A DNA stretch of 64,000 bases from Gilliamella sp. wkB308 (GTDB lineage: Bacteria; Pseudomonadota; Gammaproteobacteria; Enterobacterales; Orbaceae), in NCBI RefSeq assembly GCF_001690185.1, contig NZ_LZGN01000022.1, forward strand, positions 1-64,000. Reading direction: 5' to 3'. The notes beneath the pieces were generated by a model. It did not search any database. It was not told the origin of the DNA and was given only the letters and a program-made list of their open reading frames with translations. Numbering within the stretch: the first letter of the stretch is position 1; each line of letters opens with the position of its first letter. Shown piece after piece: positions 26,405 to 36,017 of this stretch. The translations under genes were made by a program, and so were the position numbers.

Positions 26405-27391
26405 GTGCAACGTTATAGTCATCGTTCATTGTTATGGGGACTGTTTACCGTTTTGTTAGTTTTAATGGTTTTATCAGCTAATACGGGGGCGTTAGCATTT
26501 CCAATTTCTCAGTTACTGTCGTTATCATTTGATGATCCATTGATGCATATTTGGTTGAATATACGTTTACCTCGTATTTTATTAGCAGTGATTGTCGGTA
26601 TGGCACTAGCAACTTCAGGCGCTGTTATGCAAGGATTATTTCGTAATCCTTTAGCGGATTCCGGTTTGTTGGGCATTAGTAGTGGCGCCGGTTTGTTGGT
26701 TGGTTTGTCAATTTTGTTTCCGACTATCTTTCCACCAATTATGATGCTATACGGAAAAATGTTTGCTGCTTTTTTGGGTAGTTTATTCATCTGTTTCCTG
26801 ATCTATCTGTATAGTCTTCATGCCGAGTGTAATTTGGCTAAAATGGTGTTGTTGGGTGTAGCAATCAATGCCATTATCGGAGCAGTAATGGGGTGCCTGA
26901 GTTATGTTAGTGATGAAGCACAATTACGCCAAATTTCACTTTGGTCAATGGGGCATTTGGGTAAAGGGTCATGGGAATTAGTGTTAGTTGCTACTTCGTT
27001 AATTATCCCTGCTTTGTTAGCCATTTTGGTACTTTCTCATCAGCTCAATATATTGCAATTGGGGGATGAAGATGCGCACTATTTAGGTATTAATGTTATT
27101 CGTATTAAGCAATATTTGTTGGTGCTTAGTGCTATTTTAATCGGTACATCGGTAGCAGTAAGTGGCATTATTGCCTTTGTTGGTTTAGTGGTTCCTCATA
27201 TGATTCGATTACGTATTGGGGCTAATCATAGGGTGTTATTGCCTGCATCGGCATTGGCAGGTGGGTGCTTATTACTCTCTGCCGATACTCTGGCAAGAAC
27301 GGTTGTTGCACCTACTGAAATACCGGTAGGGTTATTGACAAGTTTAATTGGTGGACCTTATTTTCTTTGGCTCATTTTAAGGCACAAATAA
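26405..27391 (+). CDS. hmuU: Heme ABC transporter permease HmuU (FecCD family)
   Basis: This inner-membrane permease pairs with HmuT and HmuV to import heme. The 328-aa protein has the BtuC/FecCD pattern of about nine hydrophobic segments, with '[20 protein letters not shown]', '[20 protein letters not shown]' and '[20 protein letters not shown]' as conserved landmarks. The last one includes the ATPase-contact loop. The start is GTG at 26405 with 'gagg' 10 bp upstream. It follows chuY by 46 bp and hmuV by 16 bp precedes nothing else in the operon. Confidence 0.92.
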   Translation: MQRYSHRSLLWGLFTVLLVLMVLSANTGALAFPISQLLSLSFDDPLMHIWLNIRLPRILLAVIVGMALATSGAVMQGLFRNPLADSGLLGISSGAGLLVGLSILFPTIFPPIMMLYGKMFAAFLGSLFICFLIYLYSLHAECNLAKMVLLGVAINAIIGAVMGCLSYVSDEAQLRQISLWSMGHLGKGSWELVLVATSLIIPALLAILVLSHQLNILQLGDEDAHYLGINVIRIKQYLLVLSAILIGTSVAVSGIIAFVGLVVPHMIRLRIGANHRVLLPASALAGGCLLLSADTLARTVVAPTEIPVGLLTSLIGGPYFLWLILRHK

Positions 27392-27407
27392 CGGGTATAA
27401 TTTAACG

Positions 27408-28181
27408 ATGTTGACAGCAAAAAACTTAACTTTTCATTGTGGTACTCGGTGTTTAATCGATGATGTGTCTTTAGATATTCAAGCTGGCGAGATTGCCATT
27501 ATTATTGGTCCCAATGGTGCAGGTAAATCAACTTTATTACGGCTTTTAACGGGTTATCAGACACCATCATCTGGCAAAATTTATCTTTTTGATAAAGCGA
27601 TGACACAATGGTCTGCTAAGCAATTAGCTAGAGTGCGAACGGTTATGTTACAGCATAGCCAGATGACGTTTCCTTTTACGGTAAAAGAGGTTGTGGCAAT
27701 GGGGCGAGCACCTTACGGTAAACTTCATTGCGAGCAAGCCATTCACGAAACTATGCAACAAACTGATTGTTTGAAGTTGGCTAATCGTGATTACCGTAGC
27801 TTGTCAGGCGGAGAACAGCAACGTGTACAATTGGCTCGCGTTTTGGCCCAATTGTGGCAAGAAAAGCCAACTAAAAAGCTACTTTTTTTAGATGAACCCA
27901 CTTCAGCATTAGATCTGTATCATCAGCAACATACATTGCGATTATTAAAACAACTCGCTGGAGAACAGCAACTGGCAGTGTGTTGTGTGTTACATGATCT
28001 AAATTTGGCTGCCTTGTATGCGGATAAAGTATTGCTTCTTAGTCAGGGAAAAATCGTTAAGCAAGGTGCACCTGCTGAAGTATTAACTGTTGAAAATATC
28101 AATCAATGGTATGGGGTTGAATTAGGGATTATTCCGCACCCTAGTAATGCTTTGGTTCCGCAACTCTATTTAATGCCTTAA
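27408..28181 (+). CDS. hmuV: Heme ABC transporter ATP-binding protein HmuV
   Basis: This is the ATPase of the heme importer. The 257-aa protein has Walker A 'GPNGAGKST' (34-42), the Q-loop region '[10 protein letters not shown]', signature '[16 protein letters not shown]', Walker B '[13 protein letters not shown]' and the H-loop '[10 protein letters not shown]'. '[13 protein letters not shown]' is typical of HmuV/FecE-type proteins. It is last in the operon. A short stem CTTAATTT/AAATTAAG (28177-28196) overlaps its stop region but has no T-tract, so termination there is uncertain. Confidence 0.93.
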   Translation: MLTAKNLTFHCGTRCLIDDVSLDIQAGEIAIIIGPNGAGKSTLLRLLTGYQTPSSGKIYLFDKAMTQWSAKQLARVRTVMLQHSQMTFPFTVKEVVAMGRAPYGKLHCEQAIHETMQQTDCLKLANRDYRSLSGGEQQRVQLARVLAQLWQEKPTKKLLFLDEPTSALDLYHQQHTLRLLKQLAGEQQLAVCCVLHDLNLAALYADKVLLLSQGKIVKQGAPAEVLTVENINQWYGVELGIIPHPSNALVPQLYLMP

Positions 28182-28231
28182 TTTTGATAAATTAAGTAAA
28201 TCAATCGCTCCATTTTTAAGCAATTTCAGTA

Positions 28232-28237
28232 TATAAT
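28232..28237 (+). promoter_or_regulatory. Predicted -10 element of zntB
   Basis: TATAAT lies 28 bp before the preferred zntB ATG. The -35 region is weak. The implied transcription start near 28244 favours ATG 28266 over 28254. Confidence 0.4.
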
Positions 28238-28265
28238 TAAGAAAACTTAACAAATGGGGCTTATA

Positions 28266-29267
28266 ATGACGAATGAAAATAGTGAAAATTCAGTTCCTGT
28301 TTCAGATCTTATATCAGCAAAACCTGTTTTTAGTTGTCAATTTGATGGTAAAGGTAAAGCCAATCCTTTAAGTAATGATTGCCAAGCGACGGTGCAAAAG
28401 CCATGTTGGATCCATCTGGATTTTGCTAAATCCGAAACGATTAAGTGGATTAATCAGACCAAATTGATACCAGATTTAGTGAAAAATGAGTTAATTAAAC
28501 CCAACCAAATATCAAAAGAAATTCGTTTTGATACGGGTATTTTAGTTGTCTTAAAGGGCGTGAATTATACACCAAATGAATTACCCGATCCGATTGTAAC
28601 CTTCCGTTTTTACATTACCGATAATTTAATTGTTTCGACACGACATCAACAAATCGATGCGATTTTCCAATTAAAAGATAATTTAGAAAAAGGGATAGGG
28701 CCTGTTGATGTTGCTGATTGGTTAATTCAAGTATCTGAACTTATTAGTGATCAAGTCAATTTGTCCTTTGATAGTGTGCATAATAAAATTGTTAAACTTG
28801 AAGATTTAGTATTAAATCAACGAATCCTTTCACACAAAGAAATTGGTCGAGTACGTAAACAGTTGATCATACTTCGTCGATTATTATCACCGCAGCGGGA
28901 TATTTTTGTTAAAATCTCAACAGAAAGGATTTCTTGGATCGATGATAACGATCGCCAACGTCTGCATGATATTTCGAATCAACAAAGTCACTATGTGTCA
29001 GATATCGATAGTTGCTTATTGCGTCTTGCCTCGATTATGGAGCAAATCAATAGCTTTTTGGCAGAATCGACTAATAAGCGAATCTATTTAATGTCACTAT
29101 TTACCATTATATTTACACCAATCACGTTTATAACTAGCTTACTCGGTGTCAATCTTGCCGGAATTCCGTTTAGTGAGCATCCTTGGTCTTTCGTTGGCTT
29201 AATCTTGATTCTTATTGTTATTTCTATTGTTTCTGCCATTTGGCTTAAGTTCAAAAAATGGTGGTAA
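28266..29267 (+). CDS. zntB: Zinc transporter ZntB (CorA superfamily)
   Basis: ZntB is a pentameric CorA-like channel/transporter for zinc. The protein aligns with E. coli ZntB by memory along its length: 'PCWIHLDFAKSETIKWI', 'LIVSTRHQQIDAI', 'EKGIGPVDVADWLIQV', 'LRKQLIILRRLLSPQRDIF'-like blocks, and two C-terminal membrane segments. The first is followed by the CorA-family signature, here 'GVNLAGIP' as in ZntB rather than the GMN of CorA. I prefer ATG 28266 ('ggggc' upstream, leader length); ATG 28254 in the same frame would add four residues. Confidence 0.9.
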   Translation: MTNENSENSVPVSDLISAKPVFSCQFDGKGKANPLSNDCQATVQKPCWIHLDFAKSETIKWINQTKLIPDLVKNELIKPNQISKEIRFDTGILVVLKGVNYTPNELPDPIVTFRFYITDNLIVSTRHQQIDAIFQLKDNLEKGIGPVDVADWLIQVSELISDQVNLSFDSVHNKIVKLEDLVLNQRILSHKEIGRVRKQLIILRRLLSPQRDIFVKISTERISWIDDNDRQRLHDISNQQSHYVSDIDSCLLRLASIMEQINSFLAESTNKRIYLMSLFTIIFTPITFITSLLGVNLAGIPFSEHPWSFVGLILILIVISIVSAIWLKFKKWW

Positions 29268-29429
29268 AAAACGTTTTAAAATCACGGTAATTAAAAAATG
29301 ATCAAGCTGAATTTTGTAACATAATTGATCAATTAAATGCTATTTTAAAAGCTTTATCACGTTTTGTTGACGATCTATTAGCAAGGTTATAAGTCTTATG
29401 CCTGCAATCTTAATTGATTTCAGCCTTAC

Positions 29430-29624
29430 GATAACATAGTAAGTAATGACGGCTCTTATTGGGCATTAGAATTACTTAAGCAGGCTAAGCTTAGTTTTAT
29501 TCTTTTAATGCATTGTATAGATAGGTTATTTTTGAGTTTATTGTTGAGATTGGTTTTCTGTAAATTATTGCGCTTGAATGGAGTGAAGACTTATGTAACA
29601 ATTTTCAATCTTATTGAGCATTAA
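29430..29624 (+). pseudogene. Decayed coding remnant between zntB and topB
   Basis: The stretch 29268-29926 has no intact recognisable gene. Within it an open frame of 64 codons without a start reads as protein-like ('DNIVSNDGSYWALELLKQAK', then a leucine-rich tail 'LSLLLRLVFCKLLRL') and stops at 29622. I cannot name a family. Confidence 0.3.
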
Positions 29625-29662
29625 TAACAGACTCAGCAGGATTGGAAATTTTAAAGGATAAT

Positions 29663-29911
29663 ATGATAATTTATGGAGCCTTACCGTATTTGGCCTTTCA
29701 CACTGGTTTTAAGATTGAATGGTACACGACAAAGCAAAAAAGTCGAAAAGAACAAGGTTTGATGTGTTTAGACAAACTTATTTTAATTTATCTTTATTGT
29801 CGCATTCTGCCTTGTAGGGATGCTGACAAGGCATTGTCTTTAAAGATATTAAATCATTTAAATTTTAGCGTTAAATCATCCTATCAAACTTATTTTGTTT
29901 CAAATTTATGA
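29663..29911 (+). CDS. Short ORF of unknown function (82 aa), possibly a gene fragment
   Basis: ATG 29663 has AAGGA four bases upstream, and the frame runs 82 codons to 29911, 15 bp before topB. The protein has a hydrophobic start and a basic middle ('TTKQKSRKEQG') followed by 'LDKLILIYLYCRILPCRDAD'. No family is recognised. Because it follows a decayed stretch, it may be part of the same lost gene. Confidence 0.3.
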   Translation: MIIYGALPYLAFHTGFKIEWYTTKQKSRKEQGLMCLDKLILIYLYCRILPCRDADKALSLKILNHLNFSVKSSYQTYFVSNL

Positions 29912-29926
29912 TTAAGACTAATAATT

Positions 29927-31819
29927 ATGCAATCTAATCAATCTTATCGTCTGTTTATTGCTGAAAAGCCCAGTCTAGCTAGGGCTATTGCTGATGTTTT
30001 GCCTAAACCGCATCAAAAAGGAACGGGTTTTATCAAAGCCGCTAATGGCGATATTGTGAGTTGGTGTATCGGACATCTTTTAGAACAAGCCACCCCAGAA
30101 GTGTATGATGATCGCTTTAAAAAATGGGTGATTAATGATCTTCCTATTGTTCCGGAAAAATGGATCTTGATACCAAAAGGGAGTACAAAAAGCCAATTTG
30201 ATATTTTAGTCGAGCTAATTAAATCAGCCGATCAGATTGTTCATGCAGGCGATCCAGACCGAGAAGGGCAATTATTAGTTGATGAAGTTTTAAATTATTG
30301 TCAACTTACACCCGATAAACGCAAAGCAATTAAGCGTTGTTTGATTAGTGATTTAAATGCCAGTGCAGTTGAAAAATCGCTTGAACAATTACGCAGTAAT
30401 CAAGATTTTATTCCGCTCTCTACGTCAGCGCTTGCAAGAGCCCGTGCTGATTGGTTGTATGGCATTAATATGAGTCGTCTTTGTACGCTGGTGGGGCAAC
30501 GAGGTGGGTATCGAGGGGTTTTATCTATTGGGCGGGTACAAACGCCTATTCTTGGTTTAGTGGTCAGGCGTGATTTAGATATTGAAAAGTTTGTTGCGAA
30601 ACCGTTTTATGAAGTTTTTGCTGTACTTCAAACTCAGCATAATGAACTATTTAAAGCTAAGTGGCAACCCAGCGAAGCCTGCGCCCCTTATCAAGATGAA
30701 GAAGGGCGAGTTTTAGTTAAAGCATTAGCCGAAAATGTTTGTCAAAGAATTAAAGATCAAACCGGCATTATTGAAAAAGTTAGTAACAAAAAGAAAGAAG
30801 TTGCACCACCTATGCCATTTAATTTATCCGCTCTCCAAATCGAGATGGCAAAAAAAAATGGGTTAAGTGCACAAGATGTACTGGATATTTGCCAGTCATT
30901 ATATGAAAAGCATAAATTGATCACTTACCCGAGATCCGATTGCCGTTTTTTACCCGAAGAGCATCTTAACCAAATAATCAGTGTAAAATTAGCAATGGAA
31001 AATAATTGCCCGGATTTGCAGCCTGCTATTGAAAATGCTGATTTTAGTTTGCGGACAAAAGTTTGGAACGATAAAAAAGTTGAAGCGCATCATGCCATCA
31101 TTCCAACACAGCGCAAGGCTAAAATGGACAATTTATCGGATAATGAAAAATTAGTTTATCAGGTGATTGCAACCCAATATTTAGCACAATTTTATCCGGT
31201 ATATAAATACGCTGAATTACAAATTGATGTTGATATCAAAGGTGGAAAATTTATAGCTAGAGCAACGCAAATGCTTGAAGCAGGCTGGAAAGCGTTGTAT
31301 GGAACAAAATCTTTACAAGTTGATAAAGCCGATGAAGACTCAGCGAATAATGGATTATTAACTAAATTAGTGAAAAAAGGGGAGGCAGTACAGTGTATCG
31401 ATGCTGAACTTATCAGTAAAGAAACACAGCCCCCTAAGCCCTTTAATGATGCAACTTTACTTTCCGCAATGACAGGCATTGCAAGGTTTGTTAAAGATCC
31501 AGAGATTAAAAAAATATTGCGAGAAACCGATGGTTTAGGCACAGAAGCAACTCGAGCAGGAATAATAGAACTGTTATTTAAACGTCAATTTTTAACTCGA
31601 CAAGGCAAAACAATTCGTGCCACTCCTGTTGGACGTAAGTTAATTTTATCGTTACCGGATATTATGTCTATCCCCGATATGACCGCGCATTGGGAACGAC
31701 AATTAGATGAGATCAGTAAAAAGGCGTTTTCTTATCAACAATTTATGAATCAGTTAAATCAATCATTGCTTGAACTTGTAGAGCAGCTTAAAAATGCCCG
31801 TTTAAATATACGTGTTTAG
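29927..31819 (+). CDS. topB: DNA topoisomerase III (type IA)
   Basis: TopB is a type IA topoisomerase that decatenates DNA by single-strand passage. The 630-aa protein shows the Toprim motifs 'LFIAEKPSLARAIADVL' (Glu) and 'HAGDPDREGQLLVDEVL' (DxDxE-like), then 'SALARARADWLYGINMSRL', 'SIGRVQTPILGLVV' and the active-site tyrosine in 'LITYPRSDCRFL'. Near the C-terminus 'LSAMTGIARFV' and 'DGLGTEATRAGII' are typical of TopB. It is slightly shorter than E. coli TopB (653) with no zinc fingers, as expected. It is followed by a hairpin. Confidence 0.95.
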   Translation: MQSNQSYRLFIAEKPSLARAIADVLPKPHQKGTGFIKAANGDIVSWCIGHLLEQATPEVYDDRFKKWVINDLPIVPEKWILIPKGSTKSQFDILVELIKSADQIVHAGDPDREGQLLVDEVLNYCQLTPDKRKAIKRCLISDLNASAVEKSLEQLRSNQDFIPLSTSALARARADWLYGINMSRLCTLVGQRGGYRGVLSIGRVQTPILGLVVRRDLDIEKFVAKPFYEVFAVLQTQHNELFKAKWQPSEACAPYQDEEGRVLVKALAENVCQRIKDQTGIIEKVSNKKKEVAPPMPFNLSALQIEMAKKNGLSAQDVLDICQSLYEKHKLITYPRSDCRFLPEEHLNQIISVKLAMENNCPDLQPAIENADFSLRTKVWNDKKVEAHHAIIPTQRKAKMDNLSDNEKLVYQVIATQYLAQFYPVYKYAELQIDVDIKGGKFIARATQMLEAGWKALYGTKSLQVDKADEDSANNGLLTKLVKKGEAVQCIDAELISKETQPPKPFNDATLLSAMTGIARFVKDPEIKKILRETDGLGTEATRAGIIELLFKRQFLTRQGKTIRATPVGRKLILSLPDIMSIPDMTAHWERQLDEISKKAFSYQQFMNQLNQSLLELVEQLKNARLNIRV

Positions 31820-31835
31820 TCACCATATAACTAAT

Positions 31836-31870
31836 AAGGCGACGTGAAGACTAGATTTGTCGCCTTCTTC
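31836..31870 (+). terminator. Terminator hairpin after topB
   Basis: AAGGCGAC (31836-31843) and GTCGCCTT (31859-31866) pair perfectly over a 15-nt loop; 'cttc' follows, a weak T-tract. Confidence 0.6.
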
Positions 31871-31939
31871 ATTACCATAGCACATAAAGCTTTCGAATTT
31901 GGGTTATGATTGATTCGAATCTTCTTTATTCATCATGGA

Positions 31940-32593
31940 TTATTCAAAACTAGAATTACTATTATTATTTTCTTGAATGATGCAAATTAGTTGGTCATTA
32001 GCCCGCTTTAAAAAAGTGTCGTCTTTCAAAATCAATCGATAGGTATTAAGCCTTTTTAAAGGCGCTATGGCGAACTGAGTTGCAATCAGTAAAATAATAA
32101 AAATTGTTATCGCGGCAATGATTATATTAATCATTGAACTTGATCTAAAAACGGTATCAAGATTCGATATCACCATAATAAAAGCGAGAATAAACCCAAC
32201 ACATAGTAGGATAACTTCTTTAACTAAAAAAGGATTGACTGGTGTTATTTTATTTTGTCTGATGCAAAAATATTGGGTTAGTGAATTTAATTGTAATAAA
32301 TTGATAACATTTTTAATGTCAGCATTAATTAACGAAATAGCGATTCTTTCTTTATTCATGTCACCGGTTTGATAAAAACAGACCTTGTCCCAAAGAAGTT
32401 TACTTTTAATATTATTCAAATAATCCTTTTGGTATTTTGGTTTAGGTGTCTTTTCTAAAATATCGGCATATTTAATGATATTATCAAAGTATTGATTGGA
32501 TGATCTTTTTCGATTGAAAAACCACAAAAATGAAAGTGCGAAAATGATCAAGAAATTTAACCAATTAGTGTCGAGTAATGTTATGAGTTCCAC
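31940..32593 (-). CDS. Membrane protein of unknown function (217 aa)
   Basis: An N-terminal membrane segment (about residues 10-27) is followed by a charged soluble stretch of ~100 residues, two more membrane segments (about 126-145 and 155-175), and a C-terminal tail ending in a Ser/Asn-rich stretch. I recognise no family. It converges with topB, and its start region (cat at 32591-32593) has no strong Shine-Dalgarno sequence. Confidence 0.55.
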   Translation of the reverse strand: MELITLLDTNWLNFLIIFALSFLWFFNRKRSSNQYFDNIIKYADILEKTPKPKYQKDYLNNIKSKLLWDKVCFYQTGDMNKERIAISLINADIKNVINLLQLNSLTQYFCIRQNKITPVNPFLVKEVILLCVGFILAFIMVISNLDTVFRSSSMINIIIAAITIFIILLIATQFAIAPLKRLNTYRLILKDDTFLKRANDQLICIIQENNNSNSSFE

Positions 32594-32735
32594 TTTCGTT
32601 TTCCTTGCGTTGAACAGTATTAGTTATTGTAAATGATATTAAGTTTTGTGTGTATTATTTATATACAAAAAAAGTATTGATTGGGGCGATAAGTGCTGTT
32701 TTTAGGCTGTTATGACGTTTTTAAAGGATTATTGA

Positions 32736-32764
32736 TTGACTTATTTTGGCTAAAGGCGTATAAA
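32736..32764 (+). promoter_or_regulatory. Strong predicted promoter of mgtA
   Basis: TTGACT (32736-32741), 17-bp spacer, TATAAA (32759-32764). Upstream, CTGTTT-N5-CTGTTA (32696-32712) resembles a PhoP box in its 11-bp period but stands further from the -35 than usual, so I only note it. The promoter is 530 bp from the mgtA start, leaving a long leader. Confidence 0.75.
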
Positions 32765-32779
32765 TTGCCCGCCTTTGAG

Positions 32780-32831
32780 CTTTTCTTACTTTTTTAACTA
32801 TTAGGTGGTTAAAAATGAGGGTTAAGAAAAG
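32780..32831 (+). promoter_or_regulatory. Nested hairpin in the mgtA leader
   Basis: The outer stem CTTTTCTTA (32780-32788) / TAAGAAAAG (32823-32831) encloses an inner stem TTTTTAAC (32791-32798) / GTTAAAAA (32808-32815). Both are perfect. It forms the first ~65 nt of the predicted transcript and may be part of an Mg2+-sensing leader. I do not see the M-box consensus. Confidence 0.55.
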
Positions 32832-32871
32832 TTGAAATACAAAGTGTTGAGTTCAATTTTACAGGAGAACT

Positions 32872-32955
32872 ATGGACGCTCAATCGGGTCACCCCATATA
32901 TGGGGAGATGTATTCAAACACAAATCATTATCGGTTAATGAACCTGTCTAAATAA
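32872..32955 (+). CDS. 27-codon upstream ORF in the mgtA leader (MgtL-like position)
   Basis: ATG 32872 has AGGAG five bases upstream, a better ribosome site than that of mgtA itself. The frame encodes 27 residues starting 'MDAQSGHPIYGEMY' and ending 'LMNLSK', with TAA at 32953. It contains a self-complementary stretch CCCCATATATGGGG (32892-32905). In enterobacteria the mgtA leader encodes MgtL, a short peptide whose translation couples Mg2+ or proline level to transcription of mgtA. This peptide has no sequence likeness to MgtL and only one proline, so an equivalent role rests on its place and ribosome site. Confidence 0.55.
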   Translation: MDAQSGHPIYGEMYSNTNHYRLMNLSK

Positions 32956-33292
32956 TCATTTTTTCAGTTCACACGCCGAAAGTGATCAAACGGTAACGGT
33001 GAACGATATGCAATTTTTTACACGCTATCACACAAATTCAAAACATCATGCTGCGCACATCTTAATGTTGTGTTCATTACTTTTTTCAGAAAAACATTTA
33101 GAACCACCGAGTTGTATCTAATTCTTAATTAAATTATCTCGCTAAATTATTTTTTGCTCAGCCATCGCTTTGAGTGCGGTCATGCTGTGGCATTAAAGTC
33201 TTAGCTGTTCAATCAGTTATATTGCTTATTGTTATTTTTAACAGTGAGTAGGCATATTTTTGTCCAAAAAATTAAGAATATAGGTACATAAG

Positions 33293-36001
33293 ATGACCAA
33301 AAACACTTCAAAAATTAATTCACAAACAAGCTCAGATATTAAAGCAATTCATGAAGCTCAACATAGCTTAGATAGCATTTTATCTAAATTTCAATCGAGC
33401 TTGTCCGGTTTAACGCAAGAAAATGCAAAATCTAGATTAGAAGAGTATGGCAAAAACGAAGTAGCCCGCGAAAAAGTCCCTTCAGTGTTCATGCAATTAT
33501 TAATGGCGTTTAATAATCCATTTATTTTTGTGTTACTTATTTTAGCGGTGGTTAGTTTTGTGACCGATTTCTGGTTACCTTTACAAAAGGGAGAAGAAAC
33601 CGATCTAACCAGTATTATTATCATTTTAACCATGGTTTCATTAAGTGGTTTATTGCGTTTTTGGCAAGAGTTTCGATCTAATAAAGCCGCTGAAGCGCTC
33701 AAATCGATGATTCGAACAACAGCAACGGTATTAAGACGTCCGCATAAAGATATGAATCCTGAACATTTTGAAATTCCGTTAAGCGAGATTGTGCCCGGCG
33801 ATATCGTCTTTTTGTCGGCAGGGGATATGATTCCTGCGGATATACGCTTAATTGAATCACGGGATCTTTTTGTTAGCCAAGCGGTATTGACGGGTGAGTC
33901 TATACCTGTTGAAAAATATGACACTTTAGGTGCTGTTTCACAAAAAACAACGGATGAAATTAATGCATCGGATATTGATAAAGATAATGTTCTTGATGTG
34001 AATAATGTCTGTTTTATGGGAACAAATGTGGTAAGTGGTACAGCTAAGGCAATTGTTGTTGCCACAGGTGCGGACACGCATTTTGGGTCATTAGCGAAAT
34101 CCATTGTTGGTTCCCGTGCTGAAACAGCATTCGATCGGGGGGTGAATAGTGTTAGTTGGTTACTGATTCGTTTTATGCTTATTATGGTACCCATTGTTTT
34201 TGTGATAAATGGTATTTCAAAAGGGGATTGGGGCGATGCGGCTTTATTTGCTTTGGCGGTAGCGGTTGGGTTAACGCCTGAAATGTTGCCGATGATTGTC
34301 AGTGCTAATCTGGCTAAAGGTGCGGTTGGAATGGCTAAACGCAAGGTTGTTGTTAAACGTCTTAATGCGATTCAAAACTTTGGGGCAATGGATATTTTAT
34401 GTACCGACAAAACGGGAACATTGACACAAGATAAAATTATCCTTGAACATCATCTTGATAGCCATGGTCAAGTTGACCCTGCTGTATTAGAACTGGCTTG
34501 GTTAAACAGCTATTATCAAAGTGGTATGAAAAACCTGATGGATAAAGCCATCATCCGTTTCACTGAAGAGAAAACCAGTGTTAAAAAAGTCGGGGTTGGA
34601 CTTTATAAAAAGATCGATGAATTGCCATTTGATTTTGTTCGTCGTCGTTTATCGGTGGTGGTGCAAAATGGTAATGATGATCATTTGATGATTTGCAAAG
34701 GTGCCGTTGAAGAGATGCTGTCTATTTCGAGTTATGTTTATCAAGACGGTGAATATTTGCCATTAGATGAAAATCGCAAACAAGAGTTAATCGAAATTGC
34801 TCATAACTACAATAAAGAAGGATTCCGAGTTTTAGCGGTGGGATTAAAAAATATTTCTGCTTCACAAACAAAAACGCAATACAGTGTCCAAGATGAGACT
34901 GACCTTGCAATTCGAGGGTTTTTAACGTTTTTAGATCCACCTAAAGAGAGCGCATACGAAGCTATTTCTGCGTTAAATGAACATGGTGTAGGGGTAAAAG
35001 TTTTAACCGGTGATAATGAAATTATTACTATAAAAGTGTGTCGTGAAGTGGGGCTAGAGCCAGGAACGCCTTTACTGGGTACCGAAATTGAAAAAATGGA
35101 TGATGATAAACTCAAAGAACAAATTGAGCAACGTACTATTTTTGCTAAATTAACACCTTTACAAAAATCAAGAATCATCCGGTTATTACAAGAAAATGGT
35201 CATACAGTGGGCTTTTTAGGCGATGGTATCAATGATGCGCCTGCATTACGTGACGCCGATGTTGGTATATCGGTGGATACCGCAACCGATATTGCAAAAG
35301 AATCAGCGGATATTATTTTGCTTGAGAAGAGTTTAATGGTGTTAGAAGAAGGGGTAATTTGCGGTCGAGAAACATTCGGTAATATTATGAAGTATTTGAA
35401 TATGACTGCCAGTTCAAACTTTGGTAATATTTTTTCGGTGTTAGTTGCCAGTGCATTTTTACCTTTTTTACCAATGCTAGCAATTCATCTGTTGATCCAA
35501 AATTTATTGTATGATATTTCACAATTATCATTACCTTGGGATAAAATGGATGATGAATTTTTACAAAAACCTCGTAAATGGGATGCGCAAAATATCAAAC
35601 GATTTATGATTTGGATTGGACCAACATCTTCTATTTTTGATATTACTACCTATGCGTTAATGTGGTTTGTGTTCAGTGCAAATAGTATCGAAGTACAATC
35701 ATTATTCCATTCGGGTTGGTTTATTGAAGGATTACTTTCACAAACTTTAGTTGTGCATATGTTAAGAACACAAAAAATTCCATTTGTTCAAAGTACGGCA
35801 GCATTCCCGGTCATTGTGATGACTTTATTGATAATGATCGTAGGTATTTATATTCCATTTTCACCAATAGGAAGTTTGATTGGTCTTGCACCTTTACCTT
35901 GGTCATATTTCCCATGGTTAATTGCCACACTATTATCTTATTGTTTTGTTGCGCAATTAATGAAACGAATTTATATAAAACGTTTTGGGCAATGGTTCTA
36001 A
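33293..36001 (+). CDS. mgtA: Magnesium-importing P-type ATPase MgtA
   Basis: MgtA is a P3B-type ATPase that brings Mg2+ into the cytoplasm. The 902-aa protein has an N-terminal tail, 'VLTGESIPVEK' in the actuator domain, the phosphorylation site 'DKTGTLTQ' with Asp372, 'KGAVEEML' in the nucleotide domain, 'LTGDNEIITIKVC' and the hinge 'GDGINDAPALRDADVGISV'. About ten membrane segments are visible, including 'NLLYDISQLSLPWDKMD' that marks Mg2+ transporters. The Shine-Dalgarno is weak ('tagg'), consistent with control in the leader. It is followed by a hairpin (36018-36043). Confidence 0.95.
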   Translation: MTKNTSKINSQTSSDIKAIHEAQHSLDSILSKFQSSLSGLTQENAKSRLEEYGKNEVAREKVPSVFMQLLMAFNNPFIFVLLILAVVSFVTDFWLPLQKGEETDLTSIIIILTMVSLSGLLRFWQEFRSNKAAEALKSMIRTTATVLRRPHKDMNPEHFEIPLSEIVPGDIVFLSAGDMIPADIRLIESRDLFVSQAVLTGESIPVEKYDTLGAVSQKTTDEINASDIDKDNVLDVNNVCFMGTNVVSGTAKAIVVATGADTHFGSLAKSIVGSRAETAFDRGVNSVSWLLIRFMLIMVPIVFVINGISKGDWGDAALFALAVAVGLTPEMLPMIVSANLAKGAVGMAKRKVVVKRLNAIQNFGAMDILCTDKTGTLTQDKIILEHHLDSHGQVDPAVLELAWLNSYYQSGMKNLMDKAIIRFTEEKTSVKKVGVGLYKKIDELPFDFVRRRLSVVVQNGNDDHLMICKGAVEEMLSISSYVYQDGEYLPLDENRKQELIEIAHNYNKEGFRVLAVGLKNISASQTKTQYSVQDETDLAIRGFLTFLDPPKESAYEAISALNEHGVGVKVLTGDNEIITIKVCREVGLEPGTPLLGTEIEKMDDDKLKEQIEQRTIFAKLTPLQKSRIIRLLQENGHTVGFLGDGINDAPALRDADVGISVDTATDIAKESADIILLEKSLMVLEEGVICGRETFGNIMKYLNMTASSNFGNIFSVLVASAFLPFLPMLAIHLLIQNLLYDISQLSLPWDKMDDEFLQKPRKWDAQNIKRFMIWIGPTSSIFDITTYALMWFVFSANSIEVQSLFHSGWFIEGLLSQTLVVHMLRTQKIPFVQSTAAFPVIVMTLLIMIVGIYIPFSPIGSLIGLAPLPWSYFPWLIATLLSYCFVAQLMKRIYIKRFGQWF

Positions 36002-36017
36002 ATTTGTTGGTAACGCA

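Noticed and set aside
32696-32712. PhoP-box-like direct repeat CTGTTT-N5-CTGTTA before mgtA
   Set aside because: The period is right but the match to (T/G)GTTTA is partial and it lies about 24 bp upstream of the -35, further than usual; mentioned only in the promoter entry.
32780-33004. M-box (ykoK) Mg2+ riboswitch in the mgtA leader
   Set aside because: The leader is structured but I cannot find the conserved M-box core sequences; a covariance-model search would decide.
33391-34344. 317-codon minus-strand frame opposite mgtA
   Set aside because: mgtA is unmistakable on the plus strand; the opposing frame has no family features and follows from codon bias.
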